A DNA stretch of 46,651 nt from an uncultured Flavonifractor sp. (GCA_944385585.1 CALWXU010000005.1:1-46651); one strand, 5' to 3'; shown: positions 1-6,897, counted from the stretch's first letter. Numbers and translations: made by a program. The notes: a model not told the origin generated them from the letters alone.

Positions 1-105
1 GCGAAGCCTGAAGATCTTGCCAAAATAGCCGGTGTGTATTTCTCGCAGCCCAACGACACCATCCGCGTGCTGGAGGACCAGGCGGTGACCATCGATCTGA
101 CCTGA
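1..105 (+). CDS. C-terminal end of an unidentified protein (partial)
   Basis: An open frame enters the window at base 1 and ends with TGA at 103-105, leaving 34 residues that finish in an Ile-Asp-Leu-Thr tail. A strong plus-strand terminator lies about 110 nt downstream, which supports a real rightward gene ending here. The short tail has no motif I recognise, so no function is offered. Coding frame is moderately supported; identity is unknown. Confidence 0.5.
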   Translation, partial: AKPEDLAKIAGVYFSQPNDTIRVLEDQAVTIDLT

Positions 106-212
106 TCCCGGCCGGGGCATCCCCCGGGGCGGACGGATGATACCTGCCCCTGCGAGGGTATGGCGGCTCCCGCGCCCGCTTCGGGCCGTGGAGGAATCCC
201 GCCGGACAGGAC

Positions 213-251
213 AGCGCCCCGGAGGCCGTCGGCCTCCGGGGCGCTGCTTTT
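213..251 (+). terminator. Intrinsic terminator (rightward)
   Basis: A perfect 15-bp inverted repeat (213-227 with 231-245, loop GTC) is followed by GCTTTT. It closes the partial rightward gene. There is no T-run on the other strand, so the leftward membrane gene that ends at 258 has only the hairpin. Confidence 0.75.
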
Positions 252-257
252 GACAGA

Positions 258-842
258 TTAAAAGTCCAGGGGATCCACGTCCACCGGGTGGGTCTTGCGG
301 TACTCCCTGGTCCACCGGGACACCCGGAAGATGGTCCACAGGTCGGATGCGCCCGTGTAGATCAGCACCGCGCCCAGGAACATCACCAGGGCCTCCGCAG
401 CCAGGAAGGGCTGAAACACGATAAACAGGCCCAGCGCCACGGACACCACGGAGAGCCACAGAGGGACGTTCCACCGGACATAGGCCATGCGGCGCAGCTC
501 CAGGGCCCGCTTCAGGTTGACCAGGCCGTCCACCGCGATGAACAGGCCCAGGATCACCGGCAGGACGGTGGCCACGACGGAGGGCCGGAGGAGGAACAGG
601 AGCCCCAGGGCGGCGGCGATGATGCCCAGCAGCAGCTCAAAGACGAAGCTGCCCTGCCGGCTGTCCCGCAGGAAGAAGCTGACCACGGTGACCACGCCGT
701 AGGCCAGCAGCACGCCGCCGAAGGCGTAGCAGAACACCACGGCGCTGGTACCCGGCCAGATGAGCAGGATCAGGCCCAGGACGATGTAGAGCACCGAGGC
801 CAGAAGAAAGCTGATTTTCATGGTGTGGAAAAACTCCCGCAT
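258..842 (-). CDS. DUF308 / HdeD-like integral membrane protein
   Basis: This 194-residue protein has about six hydrophobic helices in two similar halves (roughly 8-60, 65-110 and 125-170). It has Gly-rich helix packing and short charged loops such as FLRDSRQG and LKRALELRR, the pattern of the DUF308/HdeD family. HdeD is linked to acid resistance in enterobacteria; in Firmicutes the role is unknown. The ATG at 842 has a strong ribosome site (complement of 850-858). A GTGACT-17-TATACT promoter candidate lies on the minus strand just upstream. Neighbouring genes give no further clue. Family call fairly secure, function not. Confidence 0.8.
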   Translation of the reverse strand: MREFFHTMKISFLLASVLYIVLGLILLIWPGTSAVVFCYAFGGVLLAYGVVTVVSFFLRDSRQGSFVFELLLGIIAAALGLLFLLRPSVVATVLPVILGLFIAVDGLVNLKRALELRRMAYVRWNVPLWLSVVSVALGLFIVFQPFLAAEALVMFLGAVLIYTGASDLWTIFRVSRWTREYRKTHPVDVDPLDF

Positions 843-921
843 GGGGCATCCCCTCCTTTACCTCTCCAGTATACCCCCAGCGGGGGCAAAAGTCACTGGA
901 CAAAAAGGGATGGCTGTCCAG

Positions 922-1395
922 TCAGGCCCAGTTTTTGCACACGTCGATCCATCCGGCGCTGTTGGACAGCTCGGCCAGCTCGCCGCAGCTCAGGCGCACG
1001 GCGGAGGCGGCGTTCCCGGCGGCGGGGTAGACGGTGTCGAACCGCTGCAGGGACACGTCCAGGTAGGTGGTCACCTCCGGGCTGGTGACGCCGAAGGGGC
1101 ACACGCCGCCCACGGCGTGGCCGGTGTAGGAGAGCACCTGGTCGGGGGTGAGCATGGTGGCCTTGGTGTGGAACTGGGCCTTAAACTTGGAGTTGTCGAT
1201 TTTGGCGTCCCCGGCGCAGACGATGAGCACGCAGCCCCCGTCCACGGCGAAGGAGAGGGTCTTGGCGATGCGGGAGGGCTCGCACCCCACGGCCTGGGCG
1301 GCCAGCTCCACCGTGGCGCTGGACACGTCGAACTCCTGGACCCGGTCCTCATAGCCCTTTTCCCGCAGATAGGCGCGGGCGGTCTCGATGGACAT
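922..1395 (-). CDS. YbaK/EbsC-family aminoacyl-tRNA deacylase
   Basis: This 157-residue protein matches the YbaK/ProX fold, whose members hydrolyse mischarged Cys-, Ala- or Pro-tRNAs in the cytoplasm. Visible family features are the segment around residues 30-50 (CEPSRIAKTLSF), the GDAKID..KFKAQF stretch at about 60-75, and the Gly-rich VGGVCPFG motif at about 95-102 that lines the active site. The length is typical of free-standing deacylases. It starts 5 nt after the stop of the upstream thioesterase gene, so the two are probably one transcript. Which tRNA it edits cannot be read from sequence. Confidence 0.88.
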   Translation of the reverse strand: MSIETARAYLREKGYEDRVQEFDVSSATVELAAQAVGCEPSRIAKTLSFAVDGGCVLIVCAGDAKIDNSKFKAQFHTKATMLTPDQVLSYTGHAVGGVCPFGVTSPEVTTYLDVSLQRFDTVYPAAGNAASAVRLSCGELAELSNSAGWIDVCKNWA

Positions 1396-1400
1396 GGCCC

Positions 1401-1793
1401 TCAGTCCCCCTTCTTGGCCTGGACCTTGGCCATGAACTTCTCATTCTGGATGACGAAGCGGTGGTGAACCCCCTTGCCGATGGGGCCGGCCTCGTCAAAG
1501 GCGGCGACGGAGAAGGTGAGCTTGCGGCCGTCCACGGCGGTGAGCTCCGCCTCGGCCCACACCTTCATGCCGATGGGGGTGGCGGCGTCGTGGCTCACGT
1601 CCAGGTGGGTGCCCACCGTGCCCTCCCCCTCGGCCAGGCCGCCCTGGACGGCGTCGACGGCGGCGTTCTCCATCAGGGCGACCATCTGGGGGGTGGCAAA
1701 GACGGGCAGCAGGCCGCTGCCCACGGCGGCGGCGGTGTTCTCCTGGGTGACCACGGTCTCGGCGCGGCCACGGGCTCCAACTTGCAGTGTCAT
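1401..1793 (-). CDS. Hotdog-fold thioesterase, fluoroacetyl-CoA thioesterase (FlK)-like
   Basis: A 130-residue hotdog protein. The Thr34, Glu42 and His68 spacing (8 and 26 residues) matches the catalytic Thr-Glu-His set of FlK (42, 50, 76), and ATPQMVALMENAA is the FlK-type helix. It should hydrolyse an acyl-CoA; the family often clears unwanted or toxic short acyl-CoAs. I chose the ATG at 1793 over the in-frame ATG at 1811 because AAAGGAG (1802-1808) sits 8 nt before it. A TTGTCA-17-TAAAAT promoter lies at 1830-1858. It leads the two-gene unit with the YbaK-type deacylase. The true substrate is unknown. Confidence 0.82.
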   Translation of the reverse strand: MTLQVGARGRAETVVTQENTAAAVGSGLLPVFATPQMVALMENAAVDAVQGGLAEGEGTVGTHLDVSHDAATPIGMKVWAEAELTAVDGRKLTFSVAAFDEAGPIGKGVHHRFVIQNEKFMAKVQAKKGD

Positions 1794-1829
1794 GGGGTAG
1801 TCTCCTTTCAACGGTCTGAGAATACCCCT

Positions 1830-1858
1830 ATTTTACAACATCTGCGGGAAGCTGACAA
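1830..1858 (-). promoter_or_regulatory. Sigma-A-type promoter for thioesterase-deacylase operon
   Basis: On the minus strand, TTGTCA (1853-1858) and TAAAAT (1830-1835) are 17 nt apart, with a predicted start near 1823 and the ribosome site at 1802-1808. It overlaps the sodC terminator T-run by about 2 nt. Confidence 0.55.
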
Positions 1859-1897
1859 GAAAAACCTGGGGCCGCGGCGGTCTGCCGCGGCCCCAGG
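1857..1897 (-). terminator. Intrinsic terminator after sodC
   Basis: A 14-bp perfect stem (1865-1878 with 1884-1897, loop of 5) is followed on the minus strand by TTTTTCTT (1857-1864), directly downstream of the sodC stop at 1901. Confidence 0.85.
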
Positions 1898-1900
1898 GCC

Positions 1901-2374
1901 TCAGACGGGAAGGATCACGCCGCAGGCGATGCGCGCCCCGGCCGCGCCGGTGGGCTGGCTGCGGTAGTCGTCCGGCAGGGCGTGGAGCACCATGGAGCGC
2001 CCCACCGCCTGCCCCGGCGTGAAGCGGCCGGTGTAGGTCACCGAGAGGGCCCGGCCGCCGCTGGACAGCAGGACCGGAAGGTCCCCGGCGTGGAAGGGGT
2101 GGGGGAGCCCCCGCGGGTTGAAGTGGTCGCCGGCGCCGAGAAAGGCCACGTCGCCCCCGGTGCGGCAGGAGCCGAATGTGTGGATGTGGAGGGCGAAGAA
2201 GCCGTCCCCGGGCAGGCCCACGGCCCGCACCAGCAGCAGGGAGCCCCCCTGCCAGGGGTAGAACAGCGCCTCCCCCCGCAGGAAGGGGTGGGCGTCGCTG
2301 CCCCGGAGCAGGGCGCGGGCGGCGGGCCGGCCCTCCAGCAGGACCCGGGGCAGGCGGCAGGGATCGTCGGGCAT
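1901..2374 (-). CDS. sodC: Cu/Zn superoxide dismutase
   Basis: This 157-residue SodC-family protein dismutates superoxide. Metal ligands are visible: His63 and His65 in HIHTFGSC, His84 in GDHFNP, His92, His95 and Asp98 in the PHPFHAGDLP loop, and His131 in VLHALPDD. Arg148 guides substrate, and Cys70 and Cys151 can form the conserved disulphide. The short His92-His95 loop is what I recall of Gram-positive and cyanobacterial forms. The ATG at 2374 has an AAGGGAGGT site 6 nt upstream. Unlike most SodC proteins the N-terminus shows no signal peptide or lipobox, so a cytoplasmic location is implied. It has its own terminator. Confidence 0.9.
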   Translation of the reverse strand: MPDDPCRLPRVLLEGRPAARALLRGSDAHPFLRGEALFYPWQGGSLLLVRAVGLPGDGFFALHIHTFGSCRTGGDVAFLGAGDHFNPRGLPHPFHAGDLPVLLSSGGRALSVTYTGRFTPGQAVGRSMVLHALPDDYRSQPTGAAGARIACGVILPV

Positions 2375-2461
2375 GGATGTACCTCCCTTCCCCGTATCCT
2401 ATGCGGCGGCGGGGCGGAGCGGTACGGGCGGGGCGCGCATCATGCCCCGCCGGCGCGTGGA

Positions 2462-2501
2462 AACCCGGCCGCCCCGTTTTTACAGACGGGGCGGCCGGGT
2501 T
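2462..2501 (-). terminator. Hairpin terminator after the SLH gene
   Basis: A perfect 16-bp stem (2462-2477 with 2486-2501, loop of 8) lies 9 nt beyond the SLH gene stop. Only three T residues follow on the minus strand, so termination may be incomplete. Confidence 0.6.
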
Positions 2502-2510
2502 CCGGACAGC

Positions 2511-4190
2511 TTACGCCATATCGCGGTAGAGGAAGGTCACAATCTGCGCCCGGGTGCAGGTGTCGTCGGGGGAGAAGGTGGTGGAGCTGGTGCCGGAGGT
2601 GACGCCCTCCTGAACCGCCCACGCCACCGCCTGGGCGTACTCCGCGCCGGCGGGCACGTCGGCAAAGGCGGCGGCCTCCGCGGCGGGCTGGCCCGCCAGC
2701 TTCCACAGATAGGTCACCGTGGCGGCGCGGGTGCAGGGCGTGCCGCCGTTGAAGGTGGAGCCGGAGACCAGGCCGTTCTCGTGGGCCCACAGCGCCGCCT
2801 GCTCGTAGTACGCGCCGGCGGGCACATCGGAGAAGGGATTGCCGCCGGAGGCCGCCGGGGAGCCGCTGGCCCGCCACAGGAAGGTGATGATCTCCGCCGT
2901 GGTGCAGGTGTTGTCGGGGGAGAATGTGGTGGCGGAGGTGCCGCTGGTAACGCCGTTGTCAACGGCCCACAGCACCGGGTCGGCGAAGTAGGCGCCCTCC
3001 TGCACGTCCGTGAAGCCGCCCACCGTGGCCACTACAGTATCATCCGACAGGAGTACATAGTTCTCCCAGCCCAGATGCAGGAATGTCCCTGGCTGAAAGG
3101 ATCGCTCCACCGCGCCGCTATAGAGCATATCTCCCTCTACAGCACCTGAGAATTCCTCTGTATAGACCCCATTTTCGATTGTACCATAGAGGCTCAATGT
3201 CATCAGGGAATCAACCCGCGCCCCATTCACTTCAATGGTAATCTGACTTCCTGGCTTCAGATAGATCAGGTTTGCCGTCTTGGTTTCAAAATCACGCCCA
3301 CCGACGCCACTATTTAAAACGGTAATTTCCCTCTGGGTCACCATCGCCTGCTCAAAGGTCACAGAGTATGTAACCGCACGGTTGTTCGTGTAGTCAAAGG
3401 AGTTCAACCCAGAAATTGTATATGGCGCATAGCTGCCAATCACAGGCGTGTTGTATTCAGGTGTCCCATAGGCAATTTGTAATTCTAATTGCAGCAGTGT
3501 ATCTGAATAGCTGTATTCACCTGCGGAGGACACCCAAGTATATATAAAATAAAGGCTTTGTTCCGGAAGTTCACATACACCAAATTCGGTGTATCCGGAA
3601 GGCTCGGTTACATCCATTTCGGTAGGTGTGCACCCATAGGCCCCAAGCGCCTGATAATAAGCGGCCTCGGTAAGGGAGCTTTCTCCGCCACTGATTACCT
3701 GGGAAAATGTGTGCTCTTCCCTGGAAAGGTCGTCAGACCAGAGATAATCATGGCTGTACTGATTGGAAATACCGTTTGCACCAATCACATAATGGGTGTC
3801 AAACCTGGCCCCAGCACTGCTGTTTTCCGCCTTTGCATATACATAGGTCTGTGTGCCCTGCTGAAAAAGTCCAATCGTCCCATATTCTCTGGCGACACAC
3901 TCTGCATGAGTGGTGTGGGCGGCATGATTGCTCCTCACCTGCCAGATGTCCACGTTGGCAGCCTCAGACGGATATTCCTGCATGGAAACAACCAGCAGAT
4001 CCAGGCTTCCGTCGCTGTCCATATCCAGCAGATCAGCATACAGGATGTCGCTGTTTTGGTAATCCTCGGTTAAAATCGACATGTATTCCTCTGCAACAGT
4101 TACATCTAAGGTTTCAGATGCCGATGCGGGGGCCGCTAGACCGAGACACAAGCCGAGAGCCAGTACAAGCGCAAGAAACCTCTTTTTCAT
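2511..4190 (-). CDS. Secreted surface protein with three C-terminal SLH domains
   Basis: This 559-residue precursor starts at ATG 4190 (GGGAGGAA just upstream) with a signal peptide, MKKRFLALVLALGLCLG to about residue 25. Residues 45-70 hold a D-x-D-x-D-G motif (DMDSDGSLDLL), like calcium-binding VCBS or dockerin loops. A unique region follows to about 390, then three SLH repeats (each with FxDV..., WA...G..SG, and T/C-R-A/E-...FLWR signatures) end at the C-terminus. SLH domains usually anchor to pyruvylated wall polymer. The open frame extends 255 nt further upstream but lacks a ribosome site there. DNA for roughly residues 1-390 is visibly more AT-rich than the SLH part, suggesting a mosaic. 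Function of the unique region is unknown. Confidence 0.85.
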   Translation of the reverse strand: MKKRFLALVLALGLCLGLAAPASASETLDVTVAEEYMSILTEDYQNSDILYADLLDMDSDGSLDLLVVSMQEYPSEAANVDIWQVRSNHAAHTTHAECVAREYGTIGLFQQGTQTYVYAKAENSSAGARFDTHYVIGANGISNQYSHDYLWSDDLSREEHTFSQVISGGESSLTEAAYYQALGAYGCTPTEMDVTEPSGYTEFGVCELPEQSLYFIYTWVSSAGEYSYSDTLLQLELQIAYGTPEYNTPVIGSYAPYTISGLNSFDYTNNRAVTYSVTFEQAMVTQREITVLNSGVGGRDFETKTANLIYLKPGSQITIEVNGARVDSLMTLSLYGTIENGVYTEEFSGAVEGDMLYSGAVERSFQPGTFLHLGWENYVLLSDDTVVATVGGFTDVQEGAYFADPVLWAVDNGVTSGTSATTFSPDNTCTTAEIITFLWRASGSPAASGGNPFSDVPAGAYYEQAALWAHENGLVSGSTFNGGTPCTRAATVTYLWKLAGQPAAEAAAFADVPAGAEYAQAVAWAVQEGVTSGTSSTTFSPDDTCTRAQIVTFLYRDMA

Positions 4191-4225
4191 ATGTTCCTCC
4201 CATTCCATTCCTTTTTCTTTCTTTC

Positions 4226-4278
4226 TCCGGCGGACGGCCCGGAGGCGGGGGAAGCTCCCCCGCCGGGGCTCCGCCGGA
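4226..4278 (-). promoter_or_regulatory. Stable GC-rich leader hairpin upstream of the SLH gene
   Basis: An outer 9-bp stem (4226-4234 with 4270-4278) and an inner stem (4244-4251 with 4256-4263) form a strong hairpin about 24 nt before the ribosome site. No T-run follows on either strand, so it is not a classical terminator. It could stabilise the message or stop upstream folding from reaching the start codon. Confidence 0.5.
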
Positions 4279-4283
4279 AACAT

Positions 4284-4315
4284 AAAAACGGTGTTGAGCG
4301 TATAACTCAACACCG
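4284..4315 (-). terminator. Intrinsic terminator inside the SLH gene leader (candidate attenuator)
   Basis: A perfect 10-bp stem (4289-4298 with 4306-4315, loop of 7) is followed on the minus strand by TTTTT (4284-4288). It lies about 94 nt before the SLH start codon and downstream of a good minus-strand promoter at 4511-4539. An exact copy of the arm GGTGTTGAG recurs at 4426-4434, so in the minus-strand RNA an upstream copy of one arm could pair with the other and prevent the terminator. Confidence 0.65.
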
Positions 4316-4371
4316 CCTGACCCAAATCAATCAAAGCGTAACACCAAAGCCCCATTTCCCGTGAATCGCCC

Positions 4372-4400
4372 TTGCAAAAAAGAGGTTTCGCCGGTATAAT
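4372..4400 (+). promoter_or_regulatory. Sigma-A-type promoter for the candidate antisense RNA
   Basis: TTGCAA (4372-4377) and a perfect TATAAT (4395-4400) are 17 nt apart, with transcription expected to start near 4407. No coding start follows on this strand before the terminator at 4560-4606. Confidence 0.6.
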
Positions 4401-4510
4401 GGGGAATACGGTGCGGGTAAACCGTGGTGTTGAGTGCCAACTCACTCATCATCGGAGCATAGCGGGCCGCAATCCCGCTATGCTCTGCCGCTATTTATGT
4501 TTCCAGTCCA

Positions 4511-4539
4511 ATTCTAACCGATTGCGAAAGGAATTGCAA
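4511..4539 (-). promoter_or_regulatory. Sigma-A-type promoter for the SLH gene leader
   Basis: On the minus strand, TTGCAA (4534-4539) and TAGAAT (4511-4516) are separated by 17 nt. The predicted start near 4504 gives a leader of about 315 nt before the SLH gene, containing the terminator at 4284-4315. Confidence 0.5.
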
Positions 4540-4559
4540 GAGCAATTCCCCGTATTTCG

Positions 4560-4606
4560 AAAAAAAGCCCGCCCGTCTGCTCCAGGAACAGATGGGCGGG
4601 CTTTTT
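4560..4606. terminator. Bidirectional intrinsic terminator (rpmB and candidate small RNA)
   Basis: A 13-bp stem (4567-4579 with 4589-4601, one G-U pair) has TTTTT on the plus side (4602-4606) and a run of A residues (4560-4566) that gives seven T on the minus side. It can end rpmB leftward and the small RNA rightward. Confidence 0.88.
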
Positions 4607-4607
4607 A

Positions 4608-4796
4608 TTACACAGCGCGGGTGACCTTACCCGAACGGAGGCATCTGGTGCACACATAGACGTGCTTGGGCGTGCCGTTGACAATCGCCTTGACGCGCTT
4701 CACGTTGGGCTTCCAAGGGCGGTTGGAGCGGCGGTGGGAGTGGGAAACCCGGATGCCGAACACAACGCCCTTATCGCAAAACTCACATTTGGCCAT
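4608..4796 (-). CDS. rpmB: 50S ribosomal protein bL28, zinc-binding form
   Basis: This 62-residue protein belongs to the large ribosomal subunit. The sequence begins MAKCEFCDKG and has the family core SHSHRRSNRPWKPNV at 18-32. Cys4/Cys7 and Cys49/Cys52 form two CxxC pairs, the C-plus zinc-ribbon version; many bacteria switch to a Cys-free paralogue under zinc limitation. A GAGGAGGT-type ribosome site precedes the ATG, and a TTGCAT-17-TATTAT promoter lies at 4870-4898. It is transcribed alone, divergent from hprK and convergent with a candidate small RNA. Confidence 0.96.
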   Translation of the reverse strand: MAKCEFCDKGVVFGIRVSHSHRRSNRPWKPNVKRVKAIVNGTPKHVYVCTRCLRSGKVTRAV

Positions 4797-4869
4797 TCGC
4801 TATACCTCCTCGCTCGTCAGGATCGCTTTCCAGGCAATATTCAAACCAAGGCCTAGAGCATCGAGTAAT

Positions 4870-4898
4870 ATAATAACAGAGCCCGGCGGGAAATGCAA
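4870..4898 (-). promoter_or_regulatory. rpmB promoter
   Basis: On the minus strand, TTGCAT (4893-4898), a 17-nt spacer and TATTAT (4870-4875). The start would be near 4862, leaving a leader of about 65 nt. Confidence 0.65.
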
Positions 4899-4934
4899 GA
4901 ACTTTTTTCAAAATTCATCTTTTTCTCCGGCGGC

Positions 4935-4964
4935 TTGCAAAGGAACCCGGGCGGGTGGTATACT
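4935..4964 (+). promoter_or_regulatory. hprK promoter
   Basis: TTGCAA (4935-4940), an 18-nt spacer and TATACT (4959-4964). The ribosome site AAAGGAGG (4973-4980) follows closely, so the leader is very short. Confidence 0.6.
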
Positions 4965-4986
4965 ATGGCAAGAAAGGAGGGCGCCT

Positions 4987-5940
4987 ATGGAGAGCCAATA
5001 CAGCGTCAAGCTGGGAAAGCTGATTCAGGAGTTCAGCCTGGAGGTGCTGCGGGGGGGCGAGGGCTGTGCCGACCGGCCCATCCGGACAGAGAATGTGAAC
5101 CGCCCCGGCCTTCAGCTCACCGGCTTTTTCGACTACTTTGACCCCGACCGCCTGCAGGTGATCGGCCGGGTGGAGGACACCTATCTGGCCGGCCTGACGG
5201 AGGAGCAGCGGCGCTTGAGCTTTGAGCAGCTCCTGTCCCAGGACATCCCGGCCCTGATCATCTCCCGGGGCATTGAGCCCTACCCGGAGTGCATGGAGAT
5301 GGCGGACAAGTACAACCGGACGGTGCTGCGCAGCCGGGACACCACCTCCGTGCTCATGAGCAACATCATCGCCGCCCTCAAGTCCTACCTGGCCCCCCGC
5401 ATCACCCGCCACGGCGTGCTGGTGGAGGTGTACGGCGAGGGGGTGCTCCTGCTGGGGGAGTCCGGCGTGGGCAAGAGCGAGACCGCCATCGAGCTGGTCA
5501 AGCGGGGCCACCGGCTCATTGCCGACGACGCGGTGGAGATCAAGCGCAACGTCACCGACCGGCTGGTGGGCACCGCGCCGGAGCTCATCCGCCACTATAT
5601 CGAGCTGCGGGGCATCGGCGTCATCGACGTGTGCCGCCTGTTCGGCATGAGCGCCGTCAAGGACGAGGCGGAGATCGACATGGTCATCAACCTGGAGCCG
5701 TGGAAGGACGGCACCATGTATGACCGGCTGGGCCTGGAGAACCTGTACACCACCATCCTGGACATCCAGGTGCCCTCCCTCACCGTCCCCGTGCGGCCGG
5801 GGCGCAACCTGGCGGTGATCATCGAGGTGGCGGCCATGAACAACCGCCACAAGAAGATGGGCTACAACGCGGCCGTGGAGTTCACCAAGCAGATCAACGA
5901 GCACTTTGACCAGGCCATGGGCGCCCAGGCGGGCGGCTGA
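4987..5940 (+). CDS. hprK: HPr kinase/phosphorylase
   Basis: This 317-residue protein phosphorylates and dephosphorylates Ser46 of HPr, the PTS carrier, and so sets carbon catabolite repression with CcpA. The N-terminal domain spans about 1-130. The kinase domain has Walker A GESGVGKS at 157-164, His142 and the DDAVEI segment at 180-185. The family signature ELRGIGVIDV lies at about 206-215, and the GxNLAVIIEVAA stretch closes the domain. Length is normal. The ATG at 4987 follows AAAGGAGG by 6 nt; a longer open frame upstream lacks such a site. Here hprK stands alone, without lgt or ptsH beside it. Confidence 0.96.
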   Translation: MESQYSVKLGKLIQEFSLEVLRGGEGCADRPIRTENVNRPGLQLTGFFDYFDPDRLQVIGRVEDTYLAGLTEEQRRLSFEQLLSQDIPALIISRGIEPYPECMEMADKYNRTVLRSRDTTSVLMSNIIAALKSYLAPRITRHGVLVEVYGEGVLLLGESGVGKSETAIELVKRGHRLIADDAVEIKRNVTDRLVGTAPELIRHYIELRGIGVIDVCRLFGMSAVKDEAEIDMVINLEPWKDGTMYDRLGLENLYTTILDIQVPSLTVPVRPGRNLAVIIEVAAMNNRHKKMGYNAAVEFTKQINEHFDQAMGAQAGG

Positions 5941-5975
5941 CGGCCAGACGGGGCTTCCGCCCCCGCATTCCTGTT

Positions 5976-6030
5976 CGGACAAAAACATCCCCCCGCGCGC
6001 CATCGGCGCGCGGGGGGATGTTTTTGTCCG
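5976..6030. terminator. Bidirectional intrinsic terminator between hprK and the AIM24 gene
   Basis: A perfect 26-bp inverted repeat (5976-6001 with 6005-6030, loop of 3) contains TTTTT on the 3' side in either direction. It separates two convergent genes. Confidence 0.9.
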
Positions 6031-6043
6031 GCTGGGACGCGGG

Positions 6044-6817
6044 TCAGATGTTGGGCATCTTCGCCGTGGGCATCATCAGCACCTTTCCGGTGCCGCGGTA
6101 CACGTTGACCAGGCCCTCGCCGGAGGCGGCGGAGCCGATCAGGCTCTTGCCGGAGCGCTCCACGGTGAAGTCCAGGCTGGTGCTCCAGGCGATGGCGTAG
6201 TTGCCGTCGATCTTCAGCACGTCGTTCTGCAGGGAGATCTCAATGAGCTCCTCCTTCGGGCAGTCGGATTCGATGCAGAACACGCCGCTGCCGTTGAGGC
6301 TCAGGTTGAACAGCCCCTCTCCGCCGGCCACGGCGGAGGAGAGGTTGGAGCGCATGACCGCCTTGTGCTTCAGGCTGGACTCGCAGGCCAGAAACAGGCC
6401 GTCGTCCAGCACCACGGAGCCGCCCCACTGGGCGGTATCCATCAGGATAAGGTGCCGGTAGGTGGGCTCCAGCACCAGCAGGCCGTCGCCGGTATACTCC
6501 GGCTTGATGGCGGACTCGCCGGTAGCCTTCCCGCGCACCGCCTTTCCCAGGAAATCCCCCACCCCCTTGATGCCGGTGGTGGCGTTGACGTTGCCGAGCA
6601 TCCACTGCATGGCGCCGGCCTGGATGGTGACCTGGGCCTTGCTCAGGTCGCAGAGCAGCTGCCGCTTTTTGACGTTCATCTGGGCGCTGTAAAACGCCGT
6701 TACCGCCGAATTCGGCGTGACGCTCAGGTCCCGCTGGTACTCGATGACCTGGAATGCGCCCAGCTCGGAAATGGTTTTGATGTCGTTGTTGTCGGTGAAA
6801 TTGGAGATCTGATACAT
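6044..6817 (-). CDS. AIM24 family protein
   Basis: A 257-residue protein of the AIM24/TIGR00266 family, a double-sheet fold with Gly-rich turns. Family features are the segments GSGVFCIESDCPKEEL near 185-200 and SGEGLVNVYRGTGKVLMMP near the C-terminus. The yeast namesake is mitochondrial; the bacterial role is not established. I place the start at ATG 6817, which has GAGGTG upstream, not the in-frame ATG at 6832. A TTGCGG-17-TATAAT promoter is at 6869-6897. The gene ends at a bidirectional terminator shared with hprK and appears monocistronic. Confidence 0.85.
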   Translation of the reverse strand: MYQISNFTDNNDIKTISELGAFQVIEYQRDLSVTPNSAVTAFYSAQMNVKKRQLLCDLSKAQVTIQAGAMQWMLGNVNATTGIKGVGDFLGKAVRGKATGESAIKPEYTGDGLLVLEPTYRHLILMDTAQWGGSVVLDDGLFLACESSLKHKAVMRSNLSSAVAGGEGLFNLSLNGSGVFCIESDCPKEELIEISLQNDVLKIDGNYAIAWSTSLDFTVERSGKSLIGSAASGEGLVNVYRGTGKVLMMPTAKMPNI

Positions 6818-6868
6818 GGGACAGCACCTCACTTGTCATGTTTTGGGGAACCGTGCTTCGCTGCCCCC

Positions 6869-6897
6869 ATTATACCGTATGGAATGGACCGCCGCAA
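6869..6897 (-). promoter_or_regulatory. Promoter of the AIM24 gene
   Basis: On the minus strand, TTGCGG (6892-6897), a 17-nt spacer and a perfect TATAAT (6869-6874). Confidence 0.6.

Larger units (their letters stand above)
4407..4606 (+). ncRNA. Candidate small RNA, about 200 nt, antisense to the SLH gene leader
   Basis: This span is bounded by a strong plus-strand promoter and a strong intrinsic terminator and has no convincing ORF. Its predicted 5' end (ATACGG, 4406-4411) can pair with CCGTAT (4550-4555). Inside it are a 12-bp hairpin (GAGCATAGCGGG at 4456-4467 with 4475-4486) and an 8-bp hairpin (GGAATTGC at 4531-4538 with 4543-4550). Size and end pairing loosely recall 6S RNA, but the long perfect internal hairpin does not fit well and I see no definite family match. 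The first roughly 100 nt would be antisense to a minus-strand leader starting near 4504. Expression is inferred only. Confidence 0.5.

Noticed and set aside
820..1467. Plus-strand 215-codon frame over the deacylase gene
   Set aside because: Gly/His/Val-rich shadow of the real minus-strand genes.
4191..4445. Upstream extension of the SLH protein frame to an ATG at 4445
   Set aside because: No ribosome site there; the signal peptide starts at 4190 with a good site, and the extension crosses a terminator.
4407..4606. 6S RNA, SRP RNA or tmRNA
   Set aside because: End pairing and size recall 6S, but the long perfect internal hairpin does not fit. The SRP core and tmRNA motifs are absent. Kept as unassigned RNA.
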